From CBDAQV01 sp965199335 (GTDB lineage Bacteria > Pseudomonadota > Alphaproteobacteria > CALMVH01): a DNA stretch of 64,000 nucleotides. Shown in pieces: positions 34,802 through 42,237 of the stretch (position 1 is the stretch's first letter; each line of letters starts with the position of its first letter). Both the position numbers and the translations under genes were made by a program. Location: the NCBI GenBank assembly GCA_965199335.1, contig CBDAQZ010000004.1:1-64000 (forward strand), in the 5' to 3' direction. The notes beneath the pieces are model-generated. The model did no database searches and was not told where the DNA came from. It was given only the letters and a program-made list of their open reading frames with translations.

Positions 34802-35416
34802 CTAGGGATGTACTGGCGGTGGCGGCACGATTGCTTGCATTGGCGGCGGCGGTGGATTCCCCGGCGCAATCTGAATTGCAGCCATCAAGGCCTTGTTCTT
34901 GTTCTTCTTCACCATATAATGGGGCGGCACCATCCACGGCTGGCGATAAAAGCCAAGCTTGGTCATGACCCTGTTTTCCGTATTCTGAACCGTATCCGCG
35001 TTTTCAAGTGCCGCTTCCTCAAGAACGATCGCTCCCTTATCGGCCCGGATCGATGTGCCTTGCGTCAGGCTGCCAAGCGCCGCACGCCCAACGATCTCGC
35101 TGATCGAACGCATGGATATGGTCAGGCTGCCATCATCGGCTGGGAAGGATTGCCCCATTGCAAAACGGATCAGCCCATCACCGTAGAAATCGGCGACGTA
35201 TAAAAGTTTCTGGTTGATCATCACCGGACTGACCGCAACAGGCATTTCGGGCAGGTTTCGCGCATGCGACGGCAAAATCTTGCCCAGGCCATAGGTTTCT
35301 CCGGTTGTATCATGGCCATCAGCCCTGGCTTGAGAGGGCAGGCACAGGCAGGTGATACCTAGTACAAATGCCACGCCAGCACAATTTATGGTGGATGATG
35401 GGCTACCGAAACGCAT
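34802..35416 (-). CDS. Secreted protein with proline-rich tail
   Basis: 204 residues from ATG 35416 (the frame opens two codons earlier at a TTG). Signal peptide ending LCLPSQARA. The mature domain includes AVSPVMINQKLLYVADFYGDGLIRFA, RADKGAIVLEEAAL and ends in a PPPPP-rich tail. No family recognised. Convergent with the Ala/Pro-rich protein gene, 31 bases apart; the two may belong to one accessory locus. Confidence 0.65.
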   Translation of the reverse strand: MRFGSPSSTINCAGVAFVLGITCLCLPSQARADGHDTTGETYGLGKILPSHARNLPEMPVAVSPVMINQKLLYVADFYGDGLIRFAMGQSFPADDGSLTISMRSISEIVGRAALGSLTQGTSIRADKGAIVLEEAALENADTVQNTENRVMTKLGFYRQPWMVPPHYMVKKNKNKALMAAIQIAPGNPPPPPMQAIVPPPPVHP

Positions 35417-35494
35417 AGCCAACTTTACAGAATCAACCGCTAAATATTAGTTGTCCAAAAACGACACCGGTAAGAACGGCACCGATCCCGTCAT

Positions 35495-35785
35495 CTATGC
35501 GCTGCGGCGACGACGGTTAAGCGCCGACATGTCGTCCTCTGCCTGCAATGCCGCAAATGCCGGCCGCTTGGCATATTTCACCTCGATCAGTCCGGTACAC
35601 AGGATGACGTCGTCGCGGTTGGGGGCTTCGATCCGTACGATGAAACCCTGGCCAACCAGACGCTCGGCATAATCCAGCGCCTCATCCTCTTCGAGAAATG
35701 TTTGCTCATTTGAAATTCTGCCGCCTTCAAGTTCGGGCAACGGCATGTTGGGCAGGGGCAGGCTGTCTATGCTGACGGTAAACAT
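35495..35785 (-). CDS. Small hypothetical protein (96 aa)
   Basis: ATG 35785 is preceded by GGAGG at ideal spacing, which fixes the start well inside a longer open frame. Acidic first half (SNEQTFLEEDEALDYAERLV) followed by FIVRIEAPNRDDVILCTGLIEV and a basic ALNRRRRSA end. Soluble, no family recognised. Confidence 0.6.
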   Translation of the reverse strand: MFTVSIDSLPLPNMPLPELEGGRISNEQTFLEEDEALDYAERLVGQGFIVRIEAPNRDDVILCTGLIEVKYAKRPAFAALQAEDDMSALNRRRRSA

Positions 35786-35928
35786 CAAATCCTCCAAAAT
35801 CGCTTGAGCCATCGCCCGATAAGAAAATGAGCGATTAACAACAACCATGAATATAGGTAAACAGAGTATCAAGGATACCGTTCCGTCAACGTATAACTTT
35901 TTATTAACCGAACTACAATGCATAAAGG

Positions 35929-35964
35929 ACCGGCCAGTCCTGGATAGACCGGCCGGTACTTTTT
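35929..35964 (-). terminator. Hairpin ACCGGCC/GGCCGGT after the phage operon
   Basis: A seven-base GC-rich stem (35929-35935 with 35951-35957) with a 15-base loop lies 26 bases past the last minus-strand gene of the phage block. A T5 run follows on the plus-strand side; on the minus side the U-run is poor, so termination strength there is uncertain. Confidence 0.4.
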
Positions 35965-35982
35965 ACGGTTGACGAATGCTTT

Positions 35983-36288
35983 TTACGAAGCCGCAGACCC
36001 ATTTGCGGAAGTAGCATCCACTGCATTGGCTACCGTTACTGCCGTGGCCGCGACATCGCTTCTGGCAGTTTCGGCGCTGGATGCAAAATCCTCGAACGCC
36101 GCTACCAGAGCCGAAAACTGAGCCTTTGCATCGCCCTCCAGCGTGCCGATGAACGCCTTCAGTTGCGGTAGCGCGTTTTTTGCGGCGGCAAGCAAGGCGG
36201 TGAACTTCGCGACGGCGACGGTCACGCTGTCCTCGATCGTGCCGGCATTGGCGAGCAGGGCAAGGACGGTGGAAACGGAAAGACCCAT
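35983..36288 (-). CDS. Ala-rich helical protein at end of phage operon
   Basis: 101 residues, about a third alanine, with a hydrophobic N-terminus (MGLSVSTVLALLANAGTI) and amphipathic helices (FTALLAAAKNALPQLKAFIGTL; AKAQFSALVAAFEDFASSAE). Possibly a membrane-associated or lysis-cassette accessory because it follows the lysozyme. No family recognised. Confidence 0.6.
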   Translation of the reverse strand: MGLSVSTVLALLANAGTIEDSVTVAVAKFTALLAAAKNALPQLKAFIGTLEGDAKAQFSALVAAFEDFASSAETARSDVAATAVTVANAVDATSANGSAAS

Positions 36289-36327
36289 GGCAGATACCTT
36301 TCTATGCGTTGGGAAACGACGGGCCCG

Positions 36328-36420
36328 TCAAGTGCGGACCAGCCACAGCACCCCGCGCATGACCAGGCGAATGACCGGCCAAAGCGGGATGTTGATGGGG
36401 GAGATACTTGGAAACTTCAT
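36328..36420 (-). CDS. 30-residue hydrophobic peptide coupled to lysozyme
   Basis: Start and lysozyme stop overlap as ATGA (36417-36420), the tightest coupling possible. The peptide begins MKFPSISPINIPLWP and continues VIRLVMRGVLWLVRT: a hydrophobic stretch broken by two arginines, more amphipathic than a clean membrane helix. Position behind the endolysin is where holin or antiholin genes sit. Too short for confident gene calling. Confidence 0.45.
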   Translation of the reverse strand: MKFPSISPINIPLWPVIRLVMRGVLWLVRT

Positions 36421-36938
36421 GCCGTCCGCGCCCGCCGCCGCAGGCATTCGAGCAGCGTAGGCGGCGCAGGTCTGGGACACGGCGATGCGGGACTGTCTGC
36501 GGCAAGAGTCGCAAACAGCGCCGCCTCCCGTGCCCGGCGCGCCGTCAACCCGGGCTGCACCCTGCCCCCCGCACGGGTCCAGCGCATGAGCTGAAGCGGA
36601 ACGGCGGCATAATATCCCTGGTTGAGCAGGCGCAGCAGGGTCGAGGCGGCGAATGCACCGGCGCCGATATTGAAAACGAACTCGGCCAGCGCCGAGAACT
36701 GATCGTCGTTCAGCGGTACCCGCACGTGTGCCTCGACACAGGCGGCCGCACGGGCCATGTCGGAGGCAAGCCACGTGTCCGCCTGCGCCTGCACATAAGT
36801 CGTGCCCGGTACGACATCCGGACCGGTATGACCATAACCGGCAGTAAGAGTACCGGCAGGATCGCGGTAGGTCGTCAGAACACATCCTTCCGCAGCCACC
36901 GCAATTGCAAAGGCCGCGTCATTCACCTTTCTGGCCAT
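36417..36938 (-). CDS. Phage endolysin, GH24 lysozyme (T4 type)
   Basis: 173 residues from ATG 36938 (GGAGC upstream). The catalytic triad has the exact T4 spacing: Glu17-x8-Asp26-x5-Thr32, in the motif YRDPAGTLTAGYGHT. C-terminal QFSALAEFVFNIGAGAFAASTLL is the substrate-domain helix region of the family. No SAR or signal sequence is obvious, so release should need a holin. Confidence 0.92.
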   Translation of the reverse strand: MARKVNDAAFAIAVAAEGCVLTTYRDPAGTLTAGYGHTGPDVVPGTTYVQAQADTWLASDMARAAACVEAHVRVPLNDDQFSALAEFVFNIGAGAFAASTLLRLLNQGYYAAVPLQLMRWTRAGGRVQPGLTARRAREAALFATLAADSPASPCPRPAPPTLLECLRRRARTA

Positions 36939-37007
36939 GGAATAGCTCCGGTAAAAACGACTTGCATGAGGCTGTATTTCACCGCCGATAGGTGTAGGGG
37001 TAGGGGC

Positions 37008-38132
37008 ATGACGACGTCCGTGGATGACCGCTCGCCGATGCGGCACGAAATCCGCCCCCTGACCGGGGTGCGGGGCGTCGCCGCGATCTGGGTCGTCTTC
37101 AACCACGTCTACAGCAGGGATCATTTCCCGTTTCCTCTGGGCACACTGATCTGGCGCGGGTATCAGGGCGTCGATCTGTTTTTCGTGCTCAGCGGCTTCG
37201 TCATGGCGCTCTCCTATGCCAGGGCTTTCAGCAAGGGCTTCCGTCCCGCGGCCTATGGCGTTTTCCTGGTGCGGCGCATGGCCAGGGTCTACCCGCTCTA
37301 CGCGCTCGTCACCCTGGCCGTGATCGTCCTGAACCGGATCGGCTATTTCGGTGACCGCTACAGCATCGCCGTCTCGATGCTGAACCTGACGATGCTGCAA
37401 AGCCTGGTCATGGCACCGGTCATGAACCTTCCGACATGGTCGCTCAGCGCCGAGCTGGCGGCCTATCTGCTGTTCCCTGTCCTGGCGGCGCTGATCGTAT
37501 TCTCGAACCGGCGGGTGGCTGTGGTGTATACGGTACTGGCCTGCCTGATCCTGTTCTGGATCAGCCGCATCCATTTGCCTTTCGACATCGACCGCGACGG
37601 CCCGCTGGACCTGTACGATTCCACGACGCTGCTGCCCGTGCTGCGCTGCCTGACCGAGTTCGCGCTCGGTCTCGTCGCGTTCCGTCTTGCCGCAAGTCCG
37701 GCGGTAGCGAAAATATTCGCCTTGCCCTTCCTGTTGGATGGTATCTGTCTCGTCGCCTGCCTCTGCCTGTTCGCGGGCGGATCGGACGTGCTGTTCTCGC
37801 TGCTGCTGGTGCCGATCATAATCGGGCTGGCGCTGACCGACGGCGTTACATCCAAAATCCTGGGGTCGGCCCCGATATTGTGGCTGGGTCGCATTTCCTA
37901 TGCGGTGTACCTGCTGCACTGGCAATTCTTTAGGGTCCGCCATTTCGTCGACAAGCACCTGATCGACAAGCTGGGGATCGTTAAGGCGGATACGCTGGGC
38001 TTGTTGACGATGTATGTATCGCTGTTCTGTGCCAGCTATTTCGCCTACCGCTTCGTTGAAATCCCGGCGCGGCGCTGGCTTAGGAAAGCCGGATCGCTGT
38101 TCAGGGCAAGCGGAGCGGTATCGGCGACATAA
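37008..38132 (+). CDS. OafA/OatA-like acyltransferase-3 (phage-borne)
   Basis: 374 residues from ATG 37008 (AGGGG upstream). About ten membrane helices. Acyltransferase-3 signatures: RPLTGVRGVAAIWVVFNHVY with the catalytic His, GYQGVDLFFVLSGFVMALSY, VRRMARVYPLY, and WLGRISYAVYLLHW near the end. These integral-membrane enzymes O-acetylate lipopolysaccharide or peptidoglycan sugars. It is on the strand opposite the surrounding phage genes, between the lysozyme and a tail-fibre esterase, as expected for lysogenic-conversion cargo. Confidence 0.9.
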   Translation: MTTSVDDRSPMRHEIRPLTGVRGVAAIWVVFNHVYSRDHFPFPLGTLIWRGYQGVDLFFVLSGFVMALSYARAFSKGFRPAAYGVFLVRRMARVYPLYALVTLAVIVLNRIGYFGDRYSIAVSMLNLTMLQSLVMAPVMNLPTWSLSAELAAYLLFPVLAALIVFSNRRVAVVYTVLACLILFWISRIHLPFDIDRDGPLDLYDSTTLLPVLRCLTEFALGLVAFRLAASPAVAKIFALPFLLDGICLVACLCLFAGGSDVLFSLLLVPIIIGLALTDGVTSKILGSAPILWLGRISYAVYLLHWQFFRVRHFVDKHLIDKLGIVKADTLGLLTMYVSLFCASYFAYRFVEIPARRWLRKAGSLFRASGAVSAT

Positions 38133-38135
38133 GCC

Positions 38136-40040
38136 TTACGGCGTTGTGAACAGGGCCGGGTTGATCCTGGCGGCCAGCAACGCGACACCGGCGGGATTGG
38201 GATGCGTGCCGCCGTCGCTGCACAGATAGTTCGCCGTTCCATTCACCATCCAGTAGCCGCCATCGTTTGCCGGTACGTTCGCAGCGTTGACCTCCACCGC
38301 CGCGGCGGTATCGATCACGCCCGTCAGCGGGTGGCCGCTGTGCCCGGCAAGCAACGCCCCCGAAGTGCCGATGGCAACGGCGCTGGGATTCAACGCGGAG
38401 GCTACCGGCGCACCGGCGCGCAGCCAGTCATTCAACCCCGTCCGCGTTGTCTCCAGCATCATGCGGTCGAAATATCCGCCGCCGGTATAGGCGCCGTTCC
38501 CGGAAACGGGGATGGTAAGCGCGGCATCCTGGTACAGGGCGAAATGATACGGGTCGTATCCCGTAGCCTTCGCATACCAGTTGCCGTTCGCCGCCGTATT
38601 GCCGCCCACGCCGCCGACTTTCACCGGCGTGCCATCGGCCATGTAGTGCTGCTGGTTGATGACGATCGGACTGGCGTTGGTCGCGCCGCCCACCACGCCG
38701 CCCATGCGGTACTGATTGGCGATGGTGGCCAGATTGTCCGAGGAGACGACGCGCACGCCGATGGTCGTCTGCCACACGCGCAGCGAACGCCGGCGCAGGC
38801 GTTGCCAGTACGCGATCAGGTTGCCCTGGACGGTGGCGAGGGCGTTGCCGTTCACGTAGATGTCGTTGGTACCGTAGTTGCAGACGGCATCGCTGCAACC
38901 TTGCGCCATGAGCAGCCTTTGCGCCTGTGCGTTCGTGACCGCATTGGATGCGCATTCGCCCTGCCTTGGCGCATAGAAATACGGCGTATTGTTCTGCAGC
39001 ATGGCATAGGCCATGTAGCCGCGATCGTTGTAATCGCCCTGGCCGTACATGATGCTGTCGCCGAATATGCCGACGACAGGTACGTCGTATCCGGTGTCGG
39101 GGATCGCGATGACGGCGGACGGGCCGTAGACGAAGGCATTCTGGCTGCTCATCCAGCTTGTCGCGTTGCCGTTGGCAAGCTGGTTGCTGCCGTTGCCTGC
39201 TACGAAGACATAATTGCTACCCTCGCCCGGTCTCAGCGCCGTGCCGCCGACATTGCCAAGAGCGGCGCAGCCCTGGACATAGGTTTGCGCTGCCGGGGGC
39301 GTTGCCGCGCCAGGCGTCGATACGCCCGTGTCGATCCAGTTCGACGTCCATCCCGGCAGGGTCGCCAGCAGCACCTCGTTGCCGCTGGACGTGCCGCGAT
39401 AGATGCGCATGCCGGTGCTGGCCGTCGAAAGCGGGTTGAGGCTCCATGACAGGGCGACCGATCCCGATGCCGTCACCGTCGCGCTTGCCTCGGTCGACGG
39501 CCCGCTTTCACCCTGCTCACCGGACAAGGTGGTGACCCTGTAGTAATAAGTCCCGGCCGCAAGGCTGCCGCCCGTTCCCGCCGTCGCCGCCGGCAACAAG
39601 GGAGGCAGGGCGATCTGGACATAGGTACGAACCCACGCCTGTGCGCCCAGCGGCAGTTCCAGCGCGGCGACATCGTCCGATTTGAGCTTGCCCCCCGGCG
39701 CGATCACCGCCGTCGCTTTGCCGCTGAACGTCAGCGGATAAAGCGTGCCCGCCGGATATTCGAATGCACCGGAGATCGTGATCGGATTGGGCGTCGATCC
39801 CGTGCCCTCCGGCGTTGCCTGCGCGACGTAGTTCATGAACACGACCTGCGGATCGTGCATCGCCATCGGCGCCTGGAACAGGAGACGCGATGTGCCGCCG
39901 ACCTCGTTCGTGCCACCCTGCCCCTGCGCCATTGAGCGGCTGTAGAGCAGCGGGATCTTGTCGAAATAGCGCGACTGCGTGGCGCCGCGCACGGCCTTGA
40001 TCGCAGCATCCGACGATGTGGCCTGGGATAATCCTGTCAT
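38136..40040 (-). CDS. Phage tail-fibre-like protein with SGNH/GDSL esterase domain
   Basis: 634 residues. N-terminal ~170 residues are beta-rich, then a fibronectin-like segment with YYYRVTTLSGEQGESGPS. The C-terminal SGNH hydrolase has block I GIFGDSIMYGQGD (Ser ~326), block III NYGTNDIYV, and block V DGGTHPNPAG with the catalytic Asp/His near residue 615. Such domains on tail fibres deacetylate host surface polysaccharide during adsorption. Three bases from the convergent acyltransferase gene. Confidence 0.8.
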   Translation of the reverse strand: MTGLSQATSSDAAIKAVRGATQSRYFDKIPLLYSRSMAQGQGGTNEVGGTSRLLFQAPMAMHDPQVVFMNYVAQATPEGTGSTPNPITISGAFEYPAGTLYPLTFSGKATAVIAPGGKLKSDDVAALELPLGAQAWVRTYVQIALPPLLPAATAGTGGSLAAGTYYYRVTTLSGEQGESGPSTEASATVTASGSVALSWSLNPLSTASTGMRIYRGTSSGNEVLLATLPGWTSNWIDTGVSTPGAATPPAAQTYVQGCAALGNVGGTALRPGEGSNYVFVAGNGSNQLANGNATSWMSSQNAFVYGPSAVIAIPDTGYDVPVVGIFGDSIMYGQGDYNDRGYMAYAMLQNNTPYFYAPRQGECASNAVTNAQAQRLLMAQGCSDAVCNYGTNDIYVNGNALATVQGNLIAYWQRLRRRSLRVWQTTIGVRVVSSDNLATIANQYRMGGVVGGATNASPIVINQQHYMADGTPVKVGGVGGNTAANGNWYAKATGYDPYHFALYQDAALTIPVSGNGAYTGGGYFDRMMLETTRTGLNDWLRAGAPVASALNPSAVAIGTSGALLAGHSGHPLTGVIDTAAAVEVNAANVPANDGGYWMVNGTANYLCSDGGTHPNPAGVALLAARINPALFTTP

Positions 40041-40044
40041 GCGT

Positions 40045-40452
40045 CTACTCCACTACTTCGGCGATGGCGATTTGCGCGTTTGCCGCGCCGACGATCTTCA
40101 CGATGCCCTGCGGCACCAGTGCCGAAAAACCGCGCTCGTCGCTGCCACCCTGCGCGCCGGTCGATGCGCCGGGGGCAAGCAGGATCGTGATGAAGGACTG
40201 GGTGGCGCCGTTGGCCAGCCGCCCCTCGTACTTGACCGCGATCGTGGCCGCGCTTTGGTTCTGTATCAGCAGCCAGCGCCGCTGCAGACCGGCAGCCGGT
40301 GCGGGAATGTCGATCTCGCCCGATGCCCCCAGCGTGCCCGAACCTTCGGTCCAGTCATGCGGATAGGCGGCCGAGTTATAAAGCGCCGTCAGCGCCGCCC
40401 CACGGTTCGAGATCGCCTCGGCCGCAAGCGTGTTGGGATCGATCAGATCCAT
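40045..40452 (-). CDS. Phage structural-module protein (135 aa)
   Basis: From ATG 40452 (longer frame upstream is a shadow). After a short helix (NTLAAEAISNRGAALTALY) the protein is beta-strand-like: RRWLLIQNQSAATIAVKYEG, SFITILLAPGAS, IVKIVGAANAQIAIAEV. This pattern is seen in small tail or head-decoration proteins of alphaproteobacterial phages. Four bases upstream of the fibre gene. Confidence 0.6.
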   Translation of the reverse strand: MDLIDPNTLAAEAISNRGAALTALYNSAAYPHDWTEGSGTLGASGEIDIPAPAAGLQRRWLLIQNQSAATIAVKYEGRLANGATQSFITILLAPGASTGAQGGSDERGFSALVPQGIVKIVGAANAQIAIAEVVE

Positions 40453-40481
40453 GCAATTTTCCTTTCGCAGATGATAAGAAA

Positions 40482-40856
40482 TCAGCCGAAGAATCCGTGG
40501 CGCAGCATCTCGGTCTCGATCAGTTCGGTGAACTGGCTGTGTAGGATGGGTTTTACCAGCACATCGATGAAGCCGGCCTCGATGCAGGCCTGCCTCGTCT
40601 CCGCCCGGCCATCGCCGGTTATGGCGAAAAGGCGCGGCAACGCCGTCCCGTTCTGGCGGGCCGATGTTACGACGCCGAAGGCGTCGAGGTCGGGCAGATG
40701 GACGTCGATGAAAGCCAGGTCGTAGATCGTCGCCTGCATCAGCGATACGGCATGAAGCCCGCTGCCGGTGACATCGACCTCGACATCGGGACGCTTCAAC
40801 CAGCCGGCGAAGATCGATGAAAACCCCGCCACGTCGTCGACCAGGAGAACCTTCAT
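40482..40856 (-). CDS. Single-domain response regulator (CheY-like) inside tail operon
   Basis: 124 residues, receiver domain only. All active-site residues are present: Asp7-Asp8 (VLLVDD), phospho-acceptor Asp51 (FIDVHLPD), Thr80 (ITGDG) and Lys102 (VKP). ATG overlaps the preceding coiled-coil membrane protein's stop (ATGA), so they are made together. No histidine kinase is encoded in the block; the nearest is at 60.7-62.2 kb. A phage tail operon is an unusual place for a receiver. Confidence 0.88.
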   Translation of the reverse strand: MKVLLVDDVAGFSSIFAGWLKRPDVEVDVTGSGLHAVSLMQATIYDLAFIDVHLPDLDAFGVVTSARQNGTALPRLFAITGDGRAETRQACIEAGFIDVLVKPILHSQFTELIETEMLRHGFFG

Positions 40857-41209
40857 TTGCAGCTCCTGATGATCTCGTCCATCTTGCTGTCGACACGGTC
40901 CATGCGATCGTCGATCTTGTCCTCGACCCGGTCGATGCGCGTCACCAGCCGGCTTTCCAGCGCGCCGCCCATTTCCTTGGTGTACATGTCGGTCTGGAAA
41001 GCGCTGACCTGCGCGCGCACGCCGATCACGTCCTGGCGGATTTCGCCATCGGCTTTCTGGAATGCTGTCTCGATACGGTCCGCCACACGCTCGAGCGCCT
41101 GGCAGCCATAGTTCCATACCCAGTACAGTGCGCCGAACGCCAGTATCGCCGTGCCCGCGATGCCGCCCGCAAGCCATTCGACATGGACGAGAAGATCGCT
41201 GAACGTCAT
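40853..41209 (-). CDS. Membrane-anchored coiled-coil phage protein (118 aa)
   Basis: From ATG 41209. One membrane helix at ~12-35 (LAGGIAGTAILAFGALYWVW) followed by ~75 residues of charged helix with heptad pattern (LERVADRIETAFQKADGEIR; RIDRVEDKIDDRMDRVDSKM). Size and layout resemble phage-encoded single-helix accessory or holin-adjacent proteins. The receiver gene is translationally coupled behind it. Confidence 0.7.
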   Translation of the reverse strand: MTFSDLLVHVEWLAGGIAGTAILAFGALYWVWNYGCQALERVADRIETAFQKADGEIRQDVIGVRAQVSAFQTDMYTKEMGGALESRLVTRIDRVEDKIDDRMDRVDSKMDEIIRSCK

Positions 41210-41223
41210 GATGCACCTGCCGT

Positions 41224-42225
41224 TTATTGCAGGCCACGCGGATAGACGAAGCCATAGGTGTACAGGCTCCACGAAGTCGTCGATCCGCTCTGGTTGCTGG
41301 AGCCCTGGACGACGACCTGGCCGGCGCTGTTGGTGACGACTTCCAGCATCGCCGCCGTGTTGTATTCCAGCGTCGATCCGTTGGAGGGGATGCTATAGAG
41401 ATTGGCTGCCACGCTGCCGATCAGCGGACTATGCACCGTCAGGTATACCTGCGCCGCCAGCGTGCTTTGTATCTCTGCCTGGATCAGGGCGATGAGACTG
41501 ACGCCCTTGGGTACCGAAAGCGTGATGTTCTGAGCCGTCGCGCTTAGCGTCGCGCCGGCGGCATCGCCGATATAGCTGGAAAACAGGAACCTGTCGTTCA
41601 ATTGCAGGAACGGCACGATGTTGCCGCTACCATTGCCGAGCACGGCGCCGATCGGAACGAAATTCGTGTACCCGGCCGGCAGCACGGGATTGCCGAACGA
41701 CAGCGATGTCAGAACATCCGTTACGCCATTGGCGGCATTACAGATCAGATGGACATGATAAAAGGTGGAAGCGGCGAACGTGCCGGTGTCCAGTGAGCCG
41801 TTACCGGTTCCCGCCGCCCATGCGGCGGTGATATTCTTTTTTGTTCCGGCAGCCAGCGTCATGTAGACGACGGCCTGTGAATCGTAGGCTGCACCGGATG
41901 CGATATCGATGATCGAGTTAGGCGTGGTGGCATCGTTGGCAATTGTCAGGCCGTGTAGGTTGGGACTCGCCTTGACCGCCGCGTTGAATGCATAGCCGGT
42001 TTCGTTGAGCGCACCGATTACGATCCACGTCGTGTTGTCGAGCGAACGCAGCTTCAGCAGGTTGTTGCCGGTGTCGTGCCATAGCTGCCCCGCCTCCACG
42101 CTGGAGGGAGCAGACGCTCCTGCGGCAAGCGTGTTCAGCGTATCGAGCGCGGCATTGACCGCTTCCACGGCGGCAAGGCCGCTCAGCGTGCCGCTGGTAG
42201 GCAGCACGAGCGAATTCTGCGACAT
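41224..42225 (-). CDS. Phage tail-fibre/tip-associated protein
   Basis: 333 residues, AGGAG before ATG. N-terminal ~90 residues (LPTSGTLSGLAAVEAVNAAL, then GQLWHDTGNNLLKLRSLDNT) match the short tail-fibre module found in many phages (a peptide placing fibre onto tip, with ..P..G.LW.DT....L..R...). The rest is Ser/Thr/Gly/Asn-rich and beta-like. Directly follows the tail-tip gene. Confidence 0.72.
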   Translation of the reverse strand: MSQNSLVLPTSGTLSGLAAVEAVNAALDTLNTLAAGASAPSSVEAGQLWHDTGNNLLKLRSLDNTTWIVIGALNETGYAFNAAVKASPNLHGLTIANDATTPNSIIDIASGAAYDSQAVVYMTLAAGTKKNITAAWAAGTGNGSLDTGTFAASTFYHVHLICNAANGVTDVLTSLSFGNPVLPAGYTNFVPIGAVLGNGSGNIVPFLQLNDRFLFSSYIGDAAGATLSATAQNITLSVPKGVSLIALIQAEIQSTLAAQVYLTVHSPLIGSVAANLYSIPSNGSTLEYNTAAMLEVVTNSAGQVVVQGSSNQSGSTTSWSLYTYGFVYPRGLQ

Positions 42226-42237
42226 GTGTTTCTCCTG

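Noticed and set aside
36939..37958. Minus-strand 340-codon extension upstream of the lysozyme
   Set aside because: Antisense shadow of the acyltransferase gene; the lysozyme starts at ATG 36938 with a ribosome site.
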